Source: JAMXLO01 sp963819855
GTDB taxonomy: Bacteria; Pseudomonadota; Alphaproteobacteria; Acetobacterales; Acetobacteraceae
Direction of reading: 5' to 3'
DNA: 64,000 nucleotides
Assembly (NCBI GenBank): GCA_963819855.1
Contig: CAWFYC010000022.1
Location: forward strand, 1-64,000
Shown: positions 60,978 to 64,000 of the stretch, one piece after another
Position numbering within the stretch: position 1 is the stretch's first letter
Layout: each line of letters starts with the position of its first letter
Program-made: the position numbers and the translations under genes
Notes under the pieces: generated by a model
What the model was told of the DNA's origin: nothing
Databases searched by the model: none
What the model saw: only the letters and a program-made list of their open reading frames with translations

Positions 60978-62228
60978 ATGGAATTCCGCGCAATCGAGGC
61001 CGGAGTAGTCGGACGCCGCGCGCTGCTTGGCGCAGGCATTGCCGCCGCGGCACTGCCACGCCGTGCCCGCGCCGCTGACAAGCCGATCCGTATCGGCGTG
61101 CTCACCGACATGAACGGCGTTTACGCCGCCAACACCGGCCCCGGCTCGGTGCTCGGTGCTCAAATGGCGGTCGAGGACTTCATGGCCGCGCATCCCGGCG
61201 TGAAGGCCGAGATCGTGCAGGCTGACCTGCAGCTCAAACCCGATGTCGCGCTCGCCATCGCCGCCGATTGGTACGACAATAAGGGCGTCGATGTCGTCAC
61301 CGACGTGCCGTTGTCATCGGCCGCTTTCGCGATCGGCGATCTTGCCAAGCAGAAGGACAAGGTCGCCATCTTCACCGGCGGCGCCTCGGCTGACATTACG
61401 GGAGCGAAATGCGGACCGAACCATCTGCACTGGGTCTACGACACCTGGTCGATGCCGCACGGCGTGGTGGACGCCGCGGTGAGGGAAGGCGCGGACAGCT
61501 GGTTCTTCATCACCGCCGACTACGCGTTCGGACATTCGCTGCAAAAGGACGCCGCGAGCTTTGTCACCGGTGCCGGCGGCAAGGTGCTCGGCGAGGCGCT
61601 GGCGCCGTTCCCCGGCACCACCGATTTCTCCTCATTCCTGGTGCAGGCGAGGGCGAGCGGCGCCAAGGCGATCGGCCTCGCCAACGGCGGCAACGATACG
61701 GTGAACTGCATCAAGCAGGCCGCCGAGTTCGGCATCATGAAGAGCGGCCAGCAGGTCGCCGGACTGATTTTTCTGATTCACGATGTGCACGGCGTGGGAC
61801 TGGCCTCGGCGCAGGGCGTGCTGCTGACCGAGCCGTTCTACTGGAATCTCGATCCCGGCACGCGCGAATTCAGCAAGCGCTATGCGGCACGCTTCAACGG
61901 CGTGGTGCCAGGCTCCGTGCATGCCGGCCAGTATTCGGCGGTGATGCACTATCTGAAGGCGGCAACCGGCATGGGTGCCGACAAGGCGATGGCGAGCGGA
62001 CGCGCCGCCATCGCTCAGATGAAGAGCATGCCGACCGACGATCCATTGTTCGGCAAAGGCAAAGTGCGGGTTGACGGACGCGTGATCCACGACATGCATC
62101 TGTTCGAGGTGAAGTCTCCCGAGCAGTCGAAGGAACCGTGGGACTACTACATCCACAAGCGGACGATCCCAGCCGATCAGGCGTTCCGGCCGCTGGACCA
62201 GGGCGGCTGTGCGCTGGCGCATAGCTGA
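60978..62228 (+). CDS. Branched-chain-type ABC substrate-binding protein
   Basis: This 416-residue exported type-1 periplasmic binding protein (Peripla_BP_6) has a twin-arginine-like start (GRRALLGAGIAAAALPRRARA), IRIGVLTDMNGVYAANTGPGSVLGAQMAVED, and YAFGHSLQKDAASFV. Its length and architecture fit receptors for branched-chain amino acids, amides or aromatic acids; the ligand is unknown. No permease or ATPase gene is adjacent, so this receptor is an orphan in the window. The ATG at 60978 follows GGGAG; the upstream frame lies in the repeat region. Confidence 0.9.
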   Translation: MEFRAIEAGVVGRRALLGAGIAAAALPRRARAADKPIRIGVLTDMNGVYAANTGPGSVLGAQMAVEDFMAAHPGVKAEIVQADLQLKPDVALAIAADWYDNKGVDVVTDVPLSSAAFAIGDLAKQKDKVAIFTGGASADITGAKCGPNHLHWVYDTWSMPHGVVDAAVREGADSWFFITADYAFGHSLQKDAASFVTGAGGKVLGEALAPFPGTTDFSSFLVQARASGAKAIGLANGGNDTVNCIKQAAEFGIMKSGQQVAGLIFLIHDVHGVGLASAQGVLLTEPFYWNLDPGTREFSKRYAARFNGVVPGSVHAGQYSAVMHYLKAATGMGADKAMASGRAAIAQMKSMPTDDPLFGKGKVRVDGRVIHDMHLFEVKSPEQSKEPWDYYIHKRTIPADQAFRPLDQGGCALAHS

Positions 62229-62298
62229 GAGTGTCAATTCGCTGTGAGACCGTCTGCGGCCATATCGCTATGCGCCCCCTGCTAGTAACAATAACTGG

Positions 62299-64000
62299 AT
62301 GGTCGAAGCGATATCGCAGTTGCGTGATCGGACAGGCGCCGAGGCCTCGAAAGCATTTGGTGAGAGCGACGAGATCCTCGCCCTGGCGGAGGCCTCCGCC
62401 GGGATCGGCGTGTGGGACCTCGACCTCCCAACCGGATTGCTGCGCGGCACCGCGCAGTTCTTCCGCATCATGGGCCTACAACCGACGACGGAGCTGGTGC
62501 CGATCGAGACGACACGGCGTCTGCGCCATCCGGACGATAGCGAACGCGTGCTGCGCGGCTTCAATGACGCTGTCGCCAGCGGCGCGGACTACTATGAGAC
62601 CGAATATCGCATCATCCGCCCCGACAGGGACCTGCGGTGGATCCTCGGTCGCGGCCGCGTGATCCGCGACGCCCGCGGCATACCTGCGCGCTACAGTGGA
62701 GTCGATGTCGACATCACGAGCCGTAAGTTGGCCGAGGCCGCACTGCGCGACAGCGAGCAACGGTTTCGCCGCGTGTTCGAGCAGAGTCCGCTCGGCAAGG
62801 CGATGGCAGGGCTCGACTTCCGCTTCCGCGCCGTCAATCCAGCCCTGTGCGCCATGTTGGGCTACACCGAGGACGAGCTGGTCGGGCGCAGCTTTCTGGA
62901 CGTCGTGCACCCCGACGACCGCAACGACTGCGCCGCCATGGGCCAGGCGCTGCTCGATGGGTCGGCACCACAAGTCCAGATCGAGGAGCGCTTCGTCCGC
63001 AAGTCCGGTGACGCGCTGTGGGTGAGCGTCAACGTCGGACCGATCCGCGATGCGGACGGCAAGATCCTCTACACACTCGGTATTATCGAGAACATCGACG
63101 AGCGCAAACGGGTTGCCCAGGCGCTGCTGGACAGCGAGACCCGGCTGCGTTGGCTGAATGAAAGGCTGGAGCAACAGGCCGAGGAACGCGCGACGCAGCT
63201 TGCGTCTAGCCGGGCGCAGTTGCAGGCATTCTTCGTCAACTCACCGGACTGGCTGACCTTGCAGCGAGCCACGCCGGACGGCCGCATCGTCTACGCCGAC
63301 ATCAACCCGACATCCGAAGTCGCATACGGACTGCCACGCGATCAGGTGATCGGCCGCACAGTCGAGGAGATCCTGGGAGTCGAAGCGGCACGTATCCCGC
63401 TGCACCATCTGCGCGAATGCCTGCGCACCGGACAGCCGCAGCGCTACGTGGCACGGCGCACCCTGGCCGGGCGAACCACGACGATCGACGTGATGTGCGT
63501 GTTGGTGCCGGAAGTGGCGGCCGACGGCGATCGCTTCATCATCACCACCGCGCGCGATCTGACCGAACGCGAGCAGCTCGAAGCGCAGCTTCGTCAGGCG
63601 CAGAAGATGGAGGCGATCGGCCAGCTCACCGGCGGCGTCGCGCACGACTTCAACAATCTGCTTGCCATTATCGGTGGCAACGCCGAATTGGCAAAACGGC
63701 GCCAGGCGGCAAACCACGACAGGCAGATGGATAACATCCTGCGCGCCACTGAACGCGGTGTCGCATTGACCACGCAGCTGCTGTCGTTCTCGCGCCGTCA
63801 TGTGGCAACGCCGCAGATCATCGACCTGGGCACCGAAATGCCGCGCATGGAGGAAATGTTGCGCGCCTCGCTGCGCGGCGACATCCAGATGCGGATCGAT
63901 GTTGCCGAACATCTGTGGCCGATCGAGGCCGATGTCGCCGAACTGGAAATGGCGCTGCTCAACATAGCGGTGAATGCCAGGGACGCCATGCCGCAGGGCG
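62299..64000 (+). CDS. Multi-PAS sensor histidine kinase (3' end beyond the window)
   Basis: The open frame from ATG 62299 runs uninterrupted through 567 codons to the window end. It has PAS-like domains at about residues 25-140 (AEASAGIGVWDLDLPTGLLRG), 150-275 (QRFRRVFEQSPLGKAMAGL ... GYTEDELVGRSFLDVVHPDD) and 310-425 (FFVNSPDWLTL ... GLPRDQVIGRTVEEILG), with a helical linker between. The kinase core begins with the H-box GQLTGGVAHDFNNLLAIIGG, phosphorylation site His449, and the start of the ATP-binding N-box LLNIAVNARDAMPQG. No membrane helix is seen, so it is probably a soluble sensor. A receiver domain may follow beyond the window. Confidence 0.9.
   Translation, partial: MVEAISQLRDRTGAEASKAFGESDEILALAEASAGIGVWDLDLPTGLLRGTAQFFRIMGLQPTTELVPIETTRRLRHPDDSERVLRGFNDAVASGADYYETEYRIIRPDRDLRWILGRGRVIRDARGIPARYSGVDVDITSRKLAEAALRDSEQRFRRVFEQSPLGKAMAGLDFRFRAVNPALCAMLGYTEDELVGRSFLDVVHPDDRNDCAAMGQALLDGSAPQVQIEERFVRKSGDALWVSVNVGPIRDADGKILYTLGIIENIDERKRVAQALLDSETRLRWLNERLEQQAEERATQLASSRAQLQAFFVNSPDWLTLQRATPDGRIVYADINPTSEVAYGLPRDQVIGRTVEEILGVEAARIPLHHLRECLRTGQPQRYVARRTLAGRTTTIDVMCVLVPEVAADGDRFIITTARDLTEREQLEAQLRQAQKMEAIGQLTGGVAHDFNNLLAIIGGNAELAKRRQAANHDRQMDNILRATERGVALTTQLLSFSRRHVATPQIIDLGTEMPRMEEMLRASLRGDIQMRIDVAEHLWPIEADVAELEMALLNIAVNARDAMPQG

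Overview
The window is GC-rich DNA from a proteobacterium, most likely an alphaproteobacterium of the Acetobacteraceae/Rhodospirillales type. I infer this from the argJ / parvulin / secA neighbourhood, the glnB-glnA and glnK-amtB pairs, the alanine and aspartate dehydrogenases, the PEP-CTERM protein and the hairpin-rich intergenic repeats. It reads as ordinary chromosome with about 60 protein genes, one tRNA-His, one complete insertion sequence and many palindromic intergenic repeats. I see no prophage, CRISPR array, rRNA operon or conjugative element.

Layout. 0.1-9 kb: zinc alcohol dehydrogenase and class II aldolase (+), then HtrA-like protease, alanine dehydrogenase and a carboxymuconolactone-decarboxylase-like protein (-), an NAD(P)-binding epimerase-like protein and a frameshifted M20 amidohydrolase (+), an enoyl-CoA hydratase, and a polar amino acid ABC permease whose binding protein is broken. 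10-17 kb: PEP-CTERM protein, cupin, broken FAD monooxygenase, aspartate dehydrogenase, MobA-like protein, a precisely delimited IS1595-family element, class III cyclase, tRNA-His. 17-24.5 kb: aminotransferase, then a nitrogen block (glnB, glnA, glnK, amtB) preceded by a good sigma-54 promoter and followed by a porin. 24.5-34.5 kb: SDR, small lipoprotein, GST-like protein, thiamine-diphosphate enzyme, membrane protein, enoyl-CoA hydratase, a heavily frameshifted P1B-type ATPase with a C-terminal hemerythrin domain, and a PanE-like reductase. 34.5-43.5 kb: argJ, two parvulins flanking a globin-coupled chemoreceptor, secA, glycosyltransferase. 43.5-53.9 kb: phosphoesterase, AceE/transketolase-like enzyme, Uma2 protein, malonyl-CoA decarboxylase, NAD(P)HX repair enzyme, 3-hydroxyacyl-CoA dehydrogenase-like protein, a Phd/VapC toxin-antitoxin pair, and a gamma-glutamylcyclotransferase-like protein. 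53.9-64 kb: dipeptide-type ABC operon with a DUF1028 protein, an NADH-dehydrogenase/SelD fusion, a repeat-filled spacer, a branched-chain-type binding protein, and a PAS histidine kinase running off the window.

Functional links. The clearest module is nitrogen control: two PII proteins, glutamine synthetase with its adenylylation-site tyrosine, and the ammonium channel. The DUF1028-SBP-permease-permease set is an operon without ATPase genes in the window. The parvulins and SecA belong to protein export.

Two cautions. Five genes carry single-base frameshifts. By my reading eleven of twelve indels are +1 insertions, so some may be assembly errors rather than real decay. No clearly novel multi-gene system stands out. 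The best leads are the globin sensor that appears to lack its proximal histidine, the broken P1B-ATPase/hemerythrin fusion, the NDH-SelD fusion without other selenium genes, and the repeat structures that carry start codons or separate operon genes.
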